From Methanobacterium sp. SMA-27 (GTDB lineage: Archaea; Methanobacteriota; Methanobacteria; Methanobacteriales; Methanobacteriaceae): a stretch of DNA of 64,000 nucleotides. Where the stretch lies: positions 1,054,001-1,118,000 of the forward strand of contig NZ_JQLY01000001.1 in NCBI RefSeq assembly GCF_000744455.1. The letters are read 5' to 3'. Positions 38,751 through 50,206 of this stretch are shown here, in pieces. Position 1 is the stretch's first letter. Each line of letters starts with the position of its first letter. Below the pieces are notes generated by a model that had not been told where the DNA came from, searched no databases, and worked only from the letters and a program-made list of their open reading frames with translations. A program made the position numbers and the translations under genes.

Positions 38751-38985
38751 AAATAAAACCTTTATATCAATAATTTAATAAAAATAAATAATAGTAATAA
38801 TCGTTTAGATCAACTTGTATTCCGCCACATTACAATTTCATTTGTATTTTATAATTCATTATGAAATTTATATTGATATAACCAGGTAATCTTATTTTTT
38901 TTATATGATTAATATATCTAAATCTTAAATTAAAGGAGTATAAAAATTTGTTTAATAAAATTATGAATAAGATTTGAGATAATTT

Positions 38986-39043
38986 AAAAAAAAAGTTAAG
39001 TATTTAAAAAAAGGAAATGTATTTAACAGGAGTTTCCTGTTAA
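38986..39043 (-). terminator. Hairpin terminator after thermosome gene
   Basis: On the minus strand, one base after the thermosome stop codon, a 9-bp stem (TTAACAGGA / TCCTGTTAA, 39023-39043) with a three-base loop is followed by two T-rich runs, the last of nine T (38986-38994). Confidence 0.6.
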
Positions 39044-39044
39044 T

Positions 39045-40676
39045 TTACATCATAGGAGGCATGCCGCCAGGCATTCCACCCATACCTTCCATTCCACCTT
39101 CTGGCATTGGTGTTCTTGTTGATGCTATCATATCATCGATACGTAGTATCATTTCAGCAGCTTCTGCAGCAGACTGTATTGCCTGTTTTTTTACCCTTTT
39201 AGGTTCAATAACACCGGCTTTTTTCATGTCTGTTACATCGCCTGTGAAGACATTTAGTCCCATGTATGGTGATTTTTCATGTGCAGCTCTTAAATCTACT
39301 AAAGCGTCGATACTGTCGAGTCCTGCATTTTCTGCTAGTGTTTTAGGTACAACTTCAAGTGCAGCTGCAAATGCTGCTATTGCTAATTGTTCCCTTCCAC
39401 TTATGGTGTCTGCGTAGTCTTTTAATTCTTTGGCTATGGCTATTTCTGGAGCGCCTCCACCAGCTACTACTTTACCATCTTCTACGGTTGCTGCAACTAC
39501 TCCTATTGCATCGTCAACTGCCCTTTCAACTTCCTCTGCAACGTGTTTGGTACTTCCTCTGAGTATGATTGAAACAGCTTTAGGGTCTACACAGTCTTCA
39601 ACGAATAATAATATTTCATCGAAGATCTTCTTTTCGTATACCTGTCCTGCTATTCCAAGATCTTCAGGCTGTAGGTCTTCTAGGTTGGTTGCAACCCTTG
39701 CACCTGTTGCTTTTTCTAATCTTTCAATGTCAGATTTTCTAACCCTTTTAACTGCAAGTATTCCTTCTCTTGCGAGGTAATGTTGTGCGAGGTCGTCTAT
39801 ACCTTTCTGACAGAACAATACGTTTGCTCCGCTTGCAATAACTTTATCAACCATGTCCCTGATCATGTTTTCTTCTTGTTCGATGAAAGCAGCCATCTGA
39901 GATGGGTCTGTGAGTTTTATTTTAGCATCGGTTTCTAGACTTTTAACTTCTATTGGGTATTTTAAAAGTGCTATTTTAGCATTTTCTACCTTTTTAGGCA
40001 TTGATGGGTCAAGCCTGCCTTTGTCTATTACAACACCGTTAACTATCTGTGATTCTTCAACTGTTGCGCCCTGGATCCTGTTGATGTTTATGTGGTCTTT
40101 GTCAACGTATCCATCTTCTTCAACCATTTGTACAGCTTTCACAATTAGTTCTGCTAATGGTTTTCTGGCTTTTTCTGTTCCTTTTCCAGTCATTGCTGTC
40201 ATTGCAATGCTCAGAAGTGTATCACGGTCAGAAGCATCGATTGAAATTTTGTCAAGTATTTCCTGTGCCTTTATTGCTGCTTTCCTGTAACCCATGGATA
40301 TTACTGTTGGATGGATTTCCATTTCAAGGAGATCTTCAGCTTTTTTCAGGAGTTCACCAGCAATTATAACTGCTGTTGTAGTTCCATCTCCAACTTCGTC
40401 TTCTTGGGTTTTTGCAACTTCTACTAACATTTTAGCTGCAGGATGTTCAATGTCCATTTCTTTAAGAATTGTTACACCATCGTTGGTTACAACAATATCT
40501 CCGAGACCATCAACAAGCATTTTGTCCATTCCTTTAGGACCTAATGTTGTTCTAATGGTTTCTGCAAGTGCTTTACCTGCCATTATGTTCATTCTTTGAG
40601 CGTCTCTTCCCAGAAGTCTTTCTGTACCTTCGGGTAGTATTATAATTTGTTGGCCTTGGCCACCTAACTGTGCCAC
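39045..40676 (-). CDS. thsA: Thermosome subunit (group II chaperonin)
   Basis: A 543-aa chaperonin subunit of the archaeal CCT-like type. It folds proteins inside a double-ring ATPase with built-in lids. The ATP-binding motifs [19 protein letters not shown] and [10 protein letters not shown] are intact. The C-terminal tail is the usual Gly/Met repeat ([11 protein letters not shown]). GTG start behind GGAGATG. The promoter region shows a TATTTATAG box about 90 bases upstream. Abundant, probably heat-inducible protein. The symbol is by family only; organisms may have one to three paralogs. Confidence 0.96.
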   Translation of the reverse strand: MAQLGGQGQQIIILPEGTERLLGRDAQRMNIMAGKALAETIRTTLGPKGMDKMLVDGLGDIVVTNDGVTILKEMDIEHPAAKMLVEVAKTQEDEVGDGTTTAVIIAGELLKKAEDLLEMEIHPTVISMGYRKAAIKAQEILDKISIDASDRDTLLSIAMTAMTGKGTEKARKPLAELIVKAVQMVEEDGYVDKDHININRIQGATVEESQIVNGVVIDKGRLDPSMPKKVENAKIALLKYPIEVKSLETDAKIKLTDPSQMAAFIEQEENMIRDMVDKVIASGANVLFCQKGIDDLAQHYLAREGILAVKRVRKSDIERLEKATGARVATNLEDLQPEDLGIAGQVYEKKIFDEILLFVEDCVDPKAVSIILRGSTKHVAEEVERAVDDAIGVVAATVEDGKVVAGGGAPEIAIAKELKDYADTISGREQLAIAAFAAALEVVPKTLAENAGLDSIDALVDLRAAHEKSPYMGLNVFTGDVTDMKKAGVIEPKRVKKQAIQSAAEAAEMILRIDDMIASTRTPMPEGGMEGMGGMPGGMPPMM

Positions 40677-40920
40677 AATATCATCTCCTTTAATTTCATT
40701 TTGTTATCTTGTTATGTATTTTATCAGTGGGTTAGAGGTTCTATAAATAGTTTGTGATCAATCATTCTTAAAAACAAGTTATTAAACCTGTCAGACATTA
40801 AATAACTATTAATCTCTCTTGTATTACTCTATAAAATACTTTCAAACATTTTTGATGTTTCTATTTTAATCATAATATAATATTATGAAATTGAATTTTT
40901 TGAATTAATTGAAATTAGAG

Positions 40921-42306
40921 CTATGAATTTTTACTATTAAATGATTCAATTGCACTGTCAACAACGTTAATAATTGCACTTTTTAGTTTTTCATTGTTTC
41001 CATCTGTTACAATTGGAATATTATCACAATATATAACTTCAAGACCTGCTTCAAGCGCATCTTTAGTAGCAACATCAACAGCTGCTGCTTTTAATTCTGT
41101 AAGCATAACATCTGCTTGTCCTATATGTTTTTTAATATCTTTCTGTAAGAGTGGTCTGTTAGAAAGATATGGGGTGGTTCCAACAACATTACATCCATAG
41201 AAATCTTGGAGATGTTCAATTAATACATCTTTAATTGAATCAGGTGCTGTTGTAGCAAAAAGAACATTCTTACCCTTTATATCACCAAGTGGTTTTGGTC
41301 TGAAAACTGTTGATATTACAGTTGCATCGGGGTTTATTTCTTTAATAAAGTTCTCAATCTGTTGAACCTTTTCATTGCTAGCCATTGGTTCTTCACACAT
41401 GGTTAAAATAACTAGATCAGCCAACCCTATTCTAAAGGGTCCAAAGAATTTTTCAATGTTTATTATTGGCTGGTTAACACCAACTAGTACAATATGTTTA
41501 TCTGTTTTTATTGGTGGTATGGCTGCTCCACTTCCCTCCATAATTACAAAGTCTGAATCTACAGTGTTGGCGAGTTCTGCTCCTTTCTTCATGTTGGTTA
41601 TGAAAACATCCCCAACCATACCTCCACCACATCTTCTGCAGCCAATGGTAAGAATACGACTCATCAATGCATCTTCCCAGTGGTCTGAGGCAGCATGTAC
41701 ACCTTTATTGGACTGTTCCATAAGATACTCGGGTGTTATTTCAATTTTATCCCCATGTACAATTTCAGGTTCCTCTGGCCCTCCACGACCCATTGCAACT
41801 ACACAAGGATTGTAATTATTTTTATGAATTAATCTTGCAGCGTATGCTGATACCGCAGTTTTTCCTATTCTTTTACCGGTTCCAAGAATTTTAAGGGAAG
41901 GTTTTTTTAATACTTCATGTTCTGTGATTGGATAAAATTTAAAGTCTGGTCCTTCATAGGGTATTCCAAGTGAAAGTACAACTGTTGCAATTTTAAACCT
42001 TTTAGAATAGTCCACAATTGGTTCATCCGATAGATCCATCACAACATCAACATTGTATTCCGTTACAATGTCGGCTATTTTTGTATATGGTATTTTATGA
42101 TGATCTTCACCAAAGTAAACAGGTCTTCCAAGTTGTTTAGTAATTCCTTCCTCTGATGAGTCTCTTAACTTTTCAGTACCTCCAATAAATACTACAGCTA
42201 CCACTTCTTCGTGTTCAAGACTATCAAGCATATCAAGGGCAGATTTTGTTACTGGAAAGTAGTGTTCGCCATCAACTAGGCATAGCATTCTTCTCAGGGT
42301 TTTCAT
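40921..42306 (-). CDS. cpgS: Cyclic 2,3-diphosphoglycerate synthetase
   Basis: A protein of about 461 aa that closes 2,3-diphosphoglycerate into cyclic 2,3-diphosphoglycerate using ATP. That compound is the thermoprotectant and phosphate store of Methanobacteriales and a few relatives. The P-loop [12 protein letters not shown] lies near residue 147, and the opening [13 protein letters not shown], the middle [11 protein letters not shown] and [14 protein letters not shown] match the family. Possible starts are ATG 42306, TTG 42312 (five bases behind GGAG) and GTG 42318. Monocistronic. Confidence 0.92.
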   Translation of the reverse strand: MKTLRRMLCLVDGEHYFPVTKSALDMLDSLEHEEVVAVVFIGGTEKLRDSSEEGITKQLGRPVYFGEDHHKIPYTKIADIVTEYNVDVVMDLSDEPIVDYSKRFKIATVVLSLGIPYEGPDFKFYPITEHEVLKKPSLKILGTGKRIGKTAVSAYAARLIHKNNYNPCVVAMGRGGPEEPEIVHGDKIEITPEYLMEQSNKGVHAASDHWEDALMSRILTIGCRRCGGGMVGDVFITNMKKGAELANTVDSDFVIMEGSGAAIPPIKTDKHIVLVGVNQPIINIEKFFGPFRIGLADLVILTMCEEPMASNEKVQQIENFIKEINPDATVISTVFRPKPLGDIKGKNVLFATTAPDSIKDVLIEHLQDFYGCNVVGTTPYLSNRPLLQKDIKKHIGQADVMLTELKAAAVDVATKDALEAGLEVIYCDNIPIVTDGNNEKLKSAIINVVDSAIESFNSKNS

Positions 42307-42537
42307 TTTCAATAACACTCCGTTGAACGAATATTAATATTATTAAATCTAAAAAAATTTGTTTTTATAATAAATATATATTTTATTATATTTTTTAAAA
42401 ATGCATCATAATTAGCAATGAAATTATTTTTGAAATAATACTAAAATTACATTATGCTATGTTTTGATAATAAAGTATGATCAAATGAAATGATAAATTC
42501 TAATATATGTACAGTTTTTTAAAGATAAAAAACTGTT

Positions 42538-42866
42538 TTACATAGTTATTTTTTGGTTCTGGTATCTTAATGCTCCATCATCTTGAAATTTAATTAGTTC
42601 CTTTTTGGATCGTTTTACCAGTTCAAAAAGCCCGTTGGAAATATTTGTTGAAGTTCCACCATTATTGTTAGCAATTACCTCGGAAATAGCGGTCGAAAGT
42701 ACAAAAATAGCATATTTATGTTCGGCTTTTGTCCGGTGTATATGGTGAGGGCTTATATTGAGACAGATATATTCTTTACACTCGTCTTTCACTGTGTATT
42801 CGTCTTCCAGATTCTTTAAAACGTATACCAGAAACTGATGTATTGTATGAGCTCATCCTTGTACAT
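42538..42866 (-). pseudogene. UPF0058 family protein, frameshifted
   Basis: The open frame covers the conserved part CKEYICLNISPHHIHRTKAE followed by HKYAIFVLSTAISEVIA, a clear UPF0058 signature. The N-terminus is in another frame: ATG 42864-42866 behind AAGGTG reads MYKDELIQ, and after a missing base near 42842 continues FLVYVLKNLEDEYTVKDE into the rest. Restoring one base gives a normal 109-aa protein. UPF0058 is a small archaeal family with a conserved PHHIHR motif and no known function. Frameshift or sequencing error cannot be told apart here. Confidence 0.85.
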
Positions 42867-43179
42867 TTTTACAGACACCTTCTTTTTAAGGATATTCAAT
42901 GTTTCTGAGGGCATGTTTTATATATACTTTACTGAGTACCTTAAAAAAAGACATAAGGACTTAATGATGTAATTAACAAGTAAGTTACATGCCTACATAT
43001 TGTACATAAAAATTGTGTATCATTACTGATAAAGGTTTTGAATATCAGTATCATTCAAATCATAAAAGTGGTTACTTATGAACCCCGCAGATATGAAATT
43101 CATACTAAATATTTATGGCTTATAAAATCAATTACTGGTAAAATATTTAACTTTAAAGGAACCAAATAGATTTGATAGG
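42867..43179. other. Divergent promoter region with 8-bp inverted repeat
   Basis: About 310 bases between UPF0058 and hisD. TACTGATA (43024-43031) and TATCAGTA (43043-43050) form an inverted repeat with an 11-base spacer, a possible regulator site for hisD. The ribosome binding site before hisD is weak (GATAGG). Nothing else is supported. Confidence 0.4.
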
Positions 43180-44475
43180 ATGAAAATAATAAAATTGGAA
43201 GATCATAAAAACCAGGAACTATTCGAGCGCTCTAAGCTTGATGCAGAAGGAGCTATGGATACTGTAAAAAGTATATTGGCTGCAGTGAAGAAAAATGGAG
43301 ATATTGCACTCAAACAGTACACTGAAAAATTTGATATGGCATTGTTAGATGTAATTAGGGTTGAAGATGATGCAATTGAAAAGAGTCTTTTAAATTTGGA
43401 TGAAAAGTTAATAAATGCTCTTAAAAAAGCTGCAGATAATATATCCAAATTTCATAGGGCCCAGATACCCGATGAATGGTTTATTGAAGTTGATGAAGGT
43501 GTAACTGCTGGCCAGGTTATACGTCCCCTTGAAAGTGTTGGCTGTTACATACCTGGTGGTAGGGCAGTTTATCCTTCCACCATACTAATGACAGTTATCC
43601 CTGCTAAAATTGCAGGTGTAAAACGCATAATATGTTGCACACCACCACAACCAGATGGAAGTGTTATGGATGTTGTTCTTGCAGCTGCTAAGGTTGCAGG
43701 TGCAACAGAAATTTATAAAGTAGGAGGTGCCCAGGCTATAGCTGCTATGGCTTATGGTACAGAAAGTATTCCAAAGGTGGATAAGATAGTTGGGCCTGGA
43801 AACATTTTTGTTACAGCTGCAAAACAGCTGGTTTATGGAACAGTTGATATAGATTTTCCTGCTGGACCATCAGAAGTATTAATAATAGCTGATGAAACAG
43901 CAAATCCTGATTATATTGCAATGGATATGATGGCACAGGCAGAACATGACCCCAATGCTTCGTGTGTGCTTGTATCAACATCTGAAAATATATCAATGGA
44001 AGTTGACCGGAAAATAAAAGAACAAATTAATGATATGCAGCGTAAAGAGATAATATCCGAGTCCCTTGGAAGATTTGGTTTAATAGCAATTGCTGAATCA
44101 ATGGATGATGCAATTGAATTTTCAAATAAATATGCTCCAGAACACCTGATCATAATGACAGTTGAACCTGAAGAAGTTTTAAAGAAAATCACAAATGCAG
44201 GTTCGATATTTTTAGGAAAATTAACCCCGGTAGCTGCAGGTGATTATGGATCAGGAACCAATCATGTTCTTCCAACATCAGAATGTGCAAGAATGTACTC
44301 CGGTCTTTCAGCTGAATCATTCCTTAAAAAACCTACAGTACAAAGATTAAATGAAAAGGGAGTTTTAAACCTAAATAATATGGTAACAACCTTAGCAGAA
44401 TATGAAGGCCTGTATGCTCATGCTGAGTCATTTAAAAAACGTGTAAAGGATGTTGAGAATAAAAAAATAGAGTGA
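43180..44475 (+). CDS. hisD: Histidinol dehydrogenase
   Basis: A 431-aa enzyme that oxidises L-histidinol to L-histidine with two NAD+, the last steps of histidine synthesis. The family signatures are full: [14 protein letters not shown] near 122-135, [39 protein letters not shown] (zinc and base residues), and NKYAPEHLI with GSIFLG and [13 protein letters not shown]. Normal length. It stands apart from other his genes, as often in Methanobacteriales. Confidence 0.97.
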   Translation: MKIIKLEDHKNQELFERSKLDAEGAMDTVKSILAAVKKNGDIALKQYTEKFDMALLDVIRVEDDAIEKSLLNLDEKLINALKKAADNISKFHRAQIPDEWFIEVDEGVTAGQVIRPLESVGCYIPGGRAVYPSTILMTVIPAKIAGVKRIICCTPPQPDGSVMDVVLAAAKVAGATEIYKVGGAQAIAAMAYGTESIPKVDKIVGPGNIFVTAAKQLVYGTVDIDFPAGPSEVLIIADETANPDYIAMDMMAQAEHDPNASCVLVSTSENISMEVDRKIKEQINDMQRKEIISESLGRFGLIAIAESMDDAIEFSNKYAPEHLIIMTVEPEEVLKKITNAGSIFLGKLTPVAAGDYGSGTNHVLPTSECARMYSGLSAESFLKKPTVQRLNEKGVLNLNNMVTTLAEYEGLYAHAESFKKRVKDVENKKIE

Positions 44476-44608
44476 AATTATATTTACTTGAAATAATACT
44501 GTATTAATTAGTATATTAAATAAAATTCAAATTTTTCATAAATATCAATTTAATGTTAGAGAATAATATTAAATAGGATAAATCGAATAATCAGGGGAGA
44601 ATTGTTAA

Positions 44609-44959
44609 ATGAAGAGAAATCTTTCAGTTTGGATTGTTTTATCAATTTTGTTTGTTGTTGGGATATCAGGATGTACATTTAAACAACCCACAAACGATAC
44701 AGTTGTTATACAAAATGAGGGTTTTAGCCCATCAGCTTTGATTGTTCCTGTTAATACTACAGTTACATGGATTAACAAAGATCCTGTTACACAAAATCTT
44801 GTAAGTGATACTGGGCTATTTGAAAGTGGCAATTTATCTAATGGACAGAGCTTCAATTATACTTTTAATCAAACTGGAAGTTATCATTATTATTCTAATT
44901 TATATCCAAACATGAAAGGATCTATAATTGTAACAACATCACCATTAACTGGTATTTAA
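44609..44959 (+). CDS. Cupredoxin-like lipoprotein lacking copper ligands
   Basis: A 116-aa exported lipoprotein: signal helix, lipobox GISGC (Cys22), then one plastocyanin-like beta sandwich (VVIQNEGFSPSALIVPVNTT then VTWINKDP). In copper-binding members the sites are His after DPV, then Cys, His and Met near the end. Here the matching positions are Gln62 (DPVTQN), Ser96 (YHYYS), Tyr99 (LYP) and only Met102 remains. The domain should fold but not bind copper as a type-1 site. ATG behind GGGGAGAA. Role unknown. Confidence 0.8.
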   Translation: MKRNLSVWIVLSILFVVGISGCTFKQPTNDTVVIQNEGFSPSALIVPVNTTVTWINKDPVTQNLVSDTGLFESGNLSNGQSFNYTFNQTGSYHYYSNLYPNMKGSIIVTTSPLTGI

Positions 44960-45270
44960 GTTCCTGTTCAAATTCAAGCAGATAAATTAATTAATTGTAA
45001 TATTAATAGGAATTATGCTATCTCTTGGAATTTGAAGTGTAATTTACTGAGAATAAGTTCAATTTCAGAATAGATTAAAAATTATTAATGATATTTTTTA
45101 ATTAAATATGAAAAATTAAACTTTCCAAAGTATAATATATCCGAGTATCAAAAATAATGATATTAATTAAGTATATATTGAATTTTAATTTATAGTACAT
45201 AAGCAATTCAAATTACAAGATTTTAGAAGCTTATTTTAGGCTTTTTTATAATTTTTAGAGGTGAATAATA
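44960..45270. other. Gene-free stretch before aspS
   Basis: About 310 AT-rich bases that end in the aspS ribosome binding site GAGGTGA. No frame, RNA gene or notable repeat is supported. Confidence 0.4.
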
Positions 45271-46590
45271 TTGACAGATTCATTAGAAAACTTTAGAAGA
45301 ACCCATTACTCGAAAGAAGTTAAACCAGAAATGAAAGATCAAGAAGTAGTTCTTATGGGATGGATCCATGAGATGAGAGACCTTGGAGGAATTATCTTTG
45401 TACTTTTAAGAGACAGAGATGGTGTAACCCAGGTAACAGCCCCTTCAAAAAAGATATCTCCAGAATTATTTGAAGAATTAAAGAAACTTAAAAAGGAATC
45501 TGTAATAGCTGTCAAAGGACGTGTTCAGGAGTCAGGCAAGGCACCAGGTGGTGTTGAAATCATACCAGCAGAACTTAAACTTTTAAGCGAGTCAAAACTG
45601 CCATTACCTTTGGACACAACAGGTAATGTACACGCCGAGATAGATACAAGACTAGATTCCAGGTTCATAGATCTGAGAAAACATAATGTTAGTGCAATAT
45701 TCAAGATCAAAAGTAGAATGCTTCATTCTGTAAGGAACTTCCTTGAAAGTGAAGATTATACAGAGGTAAACACACCTAAACTTGTTGCATCTGCAACAGA
45801 AGGTGGTACCGAACTCTTTCCAATTACCTATTTTGAAAGAGAAGCATTTTTGGGGCAGAGCCCACAACTCTACAAGCAGATGATGATGGCATCAGGTTTT
45901 GACAAGGTATATGAAATTGCACCAATATTCAGGGCAGAGGAACACGATACACTACGCCACTTAAACGAGGTAATATCCATTGATGTTGAAACAGCATTCA
46001 CAGACCATTTGGATGCAATGGATATACTAGAAAAAATGGTTGTAAATGCAATTACAGAAGTTAAAAATAACTGTCAGGATGCACTTGAAACACTAGAATT
46101 TAACCTCCAAATACCTGAAACACCATTCCCAAGAATTGAATACGATGAAATGGTTGAAATGGTTAACACCGCAGGAGTACCAATGAAACATGGCGAAGAC
46201 ATGTCAAGGGCTGCAGAAAAGGCAATGGGAGATATAATGGATGGATATTATTTCATAACAGAATGGCCAACAGCAATAAAACCATTCTATGTGATGCCTA
46301 ATCCTGAAAATCCAGTGAAAAGCTGTGCATTTGATTTGATGTACAAAGACCTTGAAATATCCTCAGGAGCAATGAGGGTTCACAACCATGATATGCTACT
46401 GAATAAACTTAAGGAAAAGGGATTAAATCCAGATTCATTCAGCAGATATCTTGCAGCGTTTGAATATGGAATGCCACCACATGCAGGTTGGGGAGTGGGA
46501 GCTGAAAGGTTCACCATGACAATGACAGGTCTTAAAAACATAAGAGAAACTGTTCTCTTCCCTAGGGATAGAAGAAGGTTAACACCATAA
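45271..46590 (+). CDS. aspS: Aspartyl-tRNA synthetase, probably nondiscriminating
   Basis: A 439-aa class IIb synthetase of the archaeal type with N-terminal OB-fold ([12 protein letters not shown]) and catalytic core: motif 1 near [15 protein letters not shown], motif 2 [14 protein letters not shown] and motif 3 [12 protein letters not shown]. In archaeal AspRS two anticodon-loop contacts decide specificity (Trp26 and Lys85 in the discriminating Thermococcus enzyme). The matching residues here are His33 and Pro92, the pair linked to the nondiscriminating form that also charges tRNA-Asn. If so, Asp-tRNA-Asn would be amidated by a GatCAB enzyme elsewhere. TTG start behind GAGGTGA. Confidence 0.95.
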   Translation: MTDSLENFRRTHYSKEVKPEMKDQEVVLMGWIHEMRDLGGIIFVLLRDRDGVTQVTAPSKKISPELFEELKKLKKESVIAVKGRVQESGKAPGGVEIIPAELKLLSESKLPLPLDTTGNVHAEIDTRLDSRFIDLRKHNVSAIFKIKSRMLHSVRNFLESEDYTEVNTPKLVASATEGGTELFPITYFEREAFLGQSPQLYKQMMMASGFDKVYEIAPIFRAEEHDTLRHLNEVISIDVETAFTDHLDAMDILEKMVVNAITEVKNNCQDALETLEFNLQIPETPFPRIEYDEMVEMVNTAGVPMKHGEDMSRAAEKAMGDIMDGYYFITEWPTAIKPFYVMPNPENPVKSCAFDLMYKDLEISSGAMRVHNHDMLLNKLKEKGLNPDSFSRYLAAFEYGMPPHAGWGVGAERFTMTMTGLKNIRETVLFPRDRRRLTP

Positions 46591-46732
46591 TTTAATATTT
46601 AAGTTGATTGAAAAGGGATTTAAAGTTATTTCCCTTTTTAATTGTTAAATATGGAGTTTTAATGTAGAATTAGATGGAGTAGATATAGAATTTATTTTTT
46701 TATATTTTATTGAAGTAGGAAAACTGATTTTT

Positions 46733-47983
46733 ATGAACAAAAATATGGAGTTACACGATCTTGCAGTGATTGGAGCAGGACCCGCTGGAATGATGGCGGC
46801 TATCACAGCCACATCCAATGGATTAAATACCATTCTTATAGAGAGAAACTCATCACCGGGAAGAAAATTACTTTTAACAGGTAATGGAAGGTGCAACTTA
46901 ACCAACACTGCATCTTTAAAGGAATTTATAGAAAAATTCGGTAGAAGAGGATCATTTTTAAGAACTGCATTTTCTAAATTCTCAAACAAAGACCTAATGG
47001 AATTTTTTGAATCCCGAGGTTTGGAATTCAAAGTAGAAGAAGGCGGTAGAGTTTTCCCAGTTACAGACGATTCAAAATCTGTTTTAAAAATATTAGAAAC
47101 ATCAATGAAAAAACTAGGTGTTAAAACAGTTTACAATACCCGTCTAACTCAAATACAAAACATTGAAAAGAAGAATATTTTCATTATTAAACTGGACTAT
47201 AACACAGTTATAAAGGCTAAAAAGGTTATCCTGGCTACAGGAGGAGCATCTTATTCAGATACTGGATCAAGTGGTGATGGTTTAAGGATTGCAGAAGGAT
47301 CGCAACATGGTGTAACACCATTAAATCCAGGTATTGTTCCATTAAAAACTAAAGAATCTTGGGTAAAAAGCCTTCAAGGAATTAGACTTGACGAAGTTAA
47401 AATAACTATTAAACATCCCAAGATGGTTTTAGAGGGTGATAGTCTTCTTTTCACACATTTTGGTGTATCTGGTCCTTTAATACTTGACAACAGTTCTAAA
47501 ATTATACCCTTACTGGAAGAAGGTAGTGTGGATATGATTCTTGATTTAAAACCATCTAGTACAACAGAAGAACTTCAAGAGATGATGGTGGGTGCATTTG
47601 AATCTCATGGAAAGGTTGATCTTAAAAACTATATGAAGTTGCTAGTAACCAACAGGATGATACCAATTATTTTGAGGCTTACTGATGTAGATGGCAAGAA
47701 GAAAATGAATCAGGTTAGTAAAAAGGAAAGGAATTCTATTATTAATTTAATCAAATCATTCCCAATTACTATAACAGGACACTTGCCACTTGATAAGGCT
47801 ATTGTTACTTGTGGTGGTATTTCACGTAATTATATCAAACCCAACACAATGGAATCAAAAGTTGTAAGTGGATTATACTTTGCAGGAGAAATTATTCAAG
47901 GATGTGCACCAAGTGGGGGATATAACCTTCAACAAGCATTTTCAACAGGACATCTTGCCGGTTTACTTTCAAAATTGGATTAG
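46733..47983 (+). CDS. FAD-binding oxidoreductase of the HI0933/BaiN family
   Basis: A 416-aa flavoprotein. The FAD dinucleotide fold VIGAGPAGMMAAI lies near residue 12-24, and then RNSSPGRKLLLTGNGRCNLTN, the family's hallmark. VILATGGASYSDTGSSGDG and the C-terminal GLYFAGEIIQGCAPSGGYNLQQAFSTG split over the last 40 residues complete it. Members reduce or oxidise diverse substrates (BaiN acts on bile acids, others are annotated aminoacetone oxidase). The substrate in methanogens is unknown. Intact and of normal length. Confidence 0.92.
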   Translation: MNKNMELHDLAVIGAGPAGMMAAITATSNGLNTILIERNSSPGRKLLLTGNGRCNLTNTASLKEFIEKFGRRGSFLRTAFSKFSNKDLMEFFESRGLEFKVEEGGRVFPVTDDSKSVLKILETSMKKLGVKTVYNTRLTQIQNIEKKNIFIIKLDYNTVIKAKKVILATGGASYSDTGSSGDGLRIAEGSQHGVTPLNPGIVPLKTKESWVKSLQGIRLDEVKITIKHPKMVLEGDSLLFTHFGVSGPLILDNSSKIIPLLEEGSVDMILDLKPSSTTEELQEMMVGAFESHGKVDLKNYMKLLVTNRMIPIILRLTDVDGKKKMNQVSKKERNSIINLIKSFPITITGHLPLDKAIVTCGGISRNYIKPNTMESKVVSGLYFAGEIIQGCAPSGGYNLQQAFSTGHLAGLLSKLD

Positions 47984-48217
47984 ATACAGTCTAGAATTTG
48001 GATATAACTCATTAAATAATGAGATTATCCATAATCACCCACCATTGCTATTAAATTCACTTTTAAAGATTTATGGTATTTATAATTTTTATTTTCTATA
48101 TAACCAATTTTAGAATCATAATACTTCATACAGAACTTTCTATTTGCAACCAATATAGGAATTCATTATCATATCATTTATCATGTCACACCATTTATCG
48201 TTATTTATGTTAAGATA

Positions 48218-48652
48218 TCACGTTAACTGGTAATTAAACTCTTTTATAACCCTACTTGTTGTTTTTCCTAATAATAATCTTTCTAAACCATGTTTACCTG
48301 ACTTTCCCATAATAACTTGGTCGATCCCTTCTTCATCTATAGTTTTAAGTATGATATCTGCAGGTTTTCCTTCTTTGATGATGATTTTGAAGTTAACGTT
48401 TTGACATTTACCATTACATTGGTTTTCTTCTATTGTTTTTTCAAAGCGTTCTACAGCCCTTTTAACATCACTCCTTAATTCTTCATCAACACTCTCCCTA
48501 ACATCGGGTTGTGGTATAGCATTTAAATAGTAGGTGTCAATTACGTTTAAAACAATTATATCTGCTCCAGTTAAGTCTGCATGTGATATTGCATATTCTC
48601 CTGCTCTTATTGCATTTTCAGAACCATCTGTAGCTAACAATATTTTATTCAT
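48218..48652 (-). CDS. Universal stress protein (UspA family)
   Basis: A 144-aa single Usp domain. It opens with KILLATDGSENA, and ends with the ATP-binding pattern G-x2-G-x9-G-S/T, seen as MGKSGKHGLERLLLGKTTS. It should therefore bind ATP. A two-cysteine segment NQCNGKCQN near residue 78 is less usual. Ribosome binding site AGGAGGAA before ATG. The neighbouring SLC13 transporter lies upstream on the same strand with a 130-base gap. Confidence 0.94.
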   Translation of the reverse strand: MNKILLATDGSENAIRAGEYAISHADLTGADIIVLNVIDTYYLNAIPQPDVRESVDEELRSDVKRAVERFEKTIEENQCNGKCQNVNFKIIIKEGKPADIILKTIDEEGIDQVIMGKSGKHGLERLLLGKTTSRVIKEFNYQLT

Positions 48653-48784
48653 GATTATTCCTCCTAATAACTACATTTTATATTTGTTGAATTTTAGTTG
48701 AGTTTCAAGAATTTAAAAAAAATAAATAAAAATTAATTCCTGAATCTTTATTACTCTAGAAATTAATTTTTTTACTTCTACTGT

Positions 48785-50134
48785 TTATCCTAGGAATGGC
48801 TTACCTATGGTGAGTAATACGGCTATAGTTATTATAATTCCAATTACAACCATTGGTATTCCTGCTTTGAGTATTTCCTTGATCTTCACATAACCCGTTC
48901 CATATGCCATTGCAACTGTTGGATCTGCCATTGGGAACATGAACGATAGGGAACATGAAATGGCAACAGGTACTGCGTAAATTCCAACTGGTTGTCCCTG
49001 GGCAGCAGCTAAAGTCACAGAAAGTGGCACTAAAATTGCAGCCAAAGCAATATTGGACATTACCTGGGTAAAGATCACAGCTATGACCATCAATAATAAC
49101 ATTATGGTCAGTGTTGAAAAATTTGTTCCCATCATACCTATGAGGTTGTGTATAATATATGTTGCTGCTCCTGTGTTTAGTAGTGCAGCTCCTAAAGATA
49201 ATGCTCCCCCAAAGAAGATTATTAAGCCCCAATCCACACCCTCTTGTGCATCTTTCCAATCAATAACACCAGAAACAAAATACAGTGCTGCACCAATAAG
49301 AGCAACAGAGTAACTGTCTAAACCTGTTATACCTGTTGTTACCCATAATCCTATGGTAAAGAACAGTATAGCTGCAGTGATTTTCTCTTGTTTGGTAATG
49401 GATCCCATAACATTCATGGCATTGGTTAATGTTTCTTTTCCACCTACAATTCCATCTACTTCTGGTTTGAAAATCCAACCTAATAATTTCCAAGTAACTA
49501 ATAATAAGATAATTGCCAGTGGGAATCCAAAAACCATCCAGTTTACAAAGGGCAGATGTGTATATGCGGCGGCCATTAAATTGGGTGCTGTACCTATTTC
49601 AGTACCAAAACCACCTGCTAATGAACCATATGAAGCCCCTAATACCATTGCTTTTGCAAAGTTACTGTTACCCTTCTCAGGTTCAGTTATTCCAAACAAT
49701 GGTATTATCGTCTTTATAATGGGAAGCAGCATTGCAAATGCTACAACATTTTCGATCCAAGCAGATAGAAGACTTGTACTTAAAACAGCTGCAAAAATAC
49801 TCATGTTGGGAGTGGTTCCTACCTTGGACAGCATCCAGTATGTGAAACGTTTTGCAAGTCCACTTTTACCTATTGCAACTGCTAAGATAAATCCTCCAAT
49901 CATTAAGAAGATGATAGGATTTGCAAATCCGATAACTGCATTATTGAAACTGGTTACACCCAATAATGGTTGTAAAAATAACAGCATTATAGAAGTAACA
50001 GCAAGATGCTGTGCCTCACTTGCCCACATGATAATTGCAAAAATCAAAAGAGCAATGGCTGCATGACCAGGATAACCCAAACCCGGTAAAGGGACCAACA
50101 TGACTAAAATAAATGCAATGATAGCCAAAGGCAT
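48785..50134 (-). CDS. SLC13 (DASS) family anion symporter
   Basis: A 449-aa transporter of the divalent anion:Na+ symporter family (dicarboxylates, sulfate and the like). About eleven helices are seen with the two family hairpins. The SNT-like motifs appear as [11 protein letters not shown] and [14 protein letters not shown], and the signature near the end reads [24 protein letters not shown]. The ATG at 50134 has GGG directly before it, too close for a good site. A better start is ATG 50157, ten bases behind GGGGG (50168-50172), but it is in another frame. One extra T in the TTTT near 50148 would join it as [11 protein letters not shown]. So the 5' end may hide a one-base deletion. Confidence 0.88.
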   Translation of the reverse strand: MPLAIIAFILVMLVPLPGLGYPGHAAIALLIFAIIMWASEAQHLAVTSIMLLFLQPLLGVTSFNNAVIGFANPIIFLMIGGFILAVAIGKSGLAKRFTYWMLSKVGTTPNMSIFAAVLSTSLLSAWIENVVAFAMLLPIIKTIIPLFGITEPEKGNSNFAKAMVLGASYGSLAGGFGTEIGTAPNLMAAAYTHLPFVNWMVFGFPLAIILLLVTWKLLGWIFKPEVDGIVGGKETLTNAMNVMGSITKQEKITAAILFFTIGLWVTTGITGLDSYSVALIGAALYFVSGVIDWKDAQEGVDWGLIIFFGGALSLGAALLNTGAATYIIHNLIGMMGTNFSTLTIMLLLMVIAVIFTQVMSNIALAAILVPLSVTLAAAQGQPVGIYAVPVAISCSLSFMFPMADPTVAMAYGTGYVKIKEILKAGIPMVVIGIIITIAVLLTIGKPFLG

Positions 50135-50206
50135 CCCTAAAGTCTTAAAACTAACATCCGTTTTTATCCCCCTATACTTTAAAACAAGTAATATAAAGAC
50201 TTAATA

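Noticed and set aside
47868..48113. 81-codon open frame overlapping the end of the BaiN-like flavoprotein gene
   Set aside because: It overlaps a conserved coding end in another frame and then runs through AT-rich spacer. No ribosome binding site.
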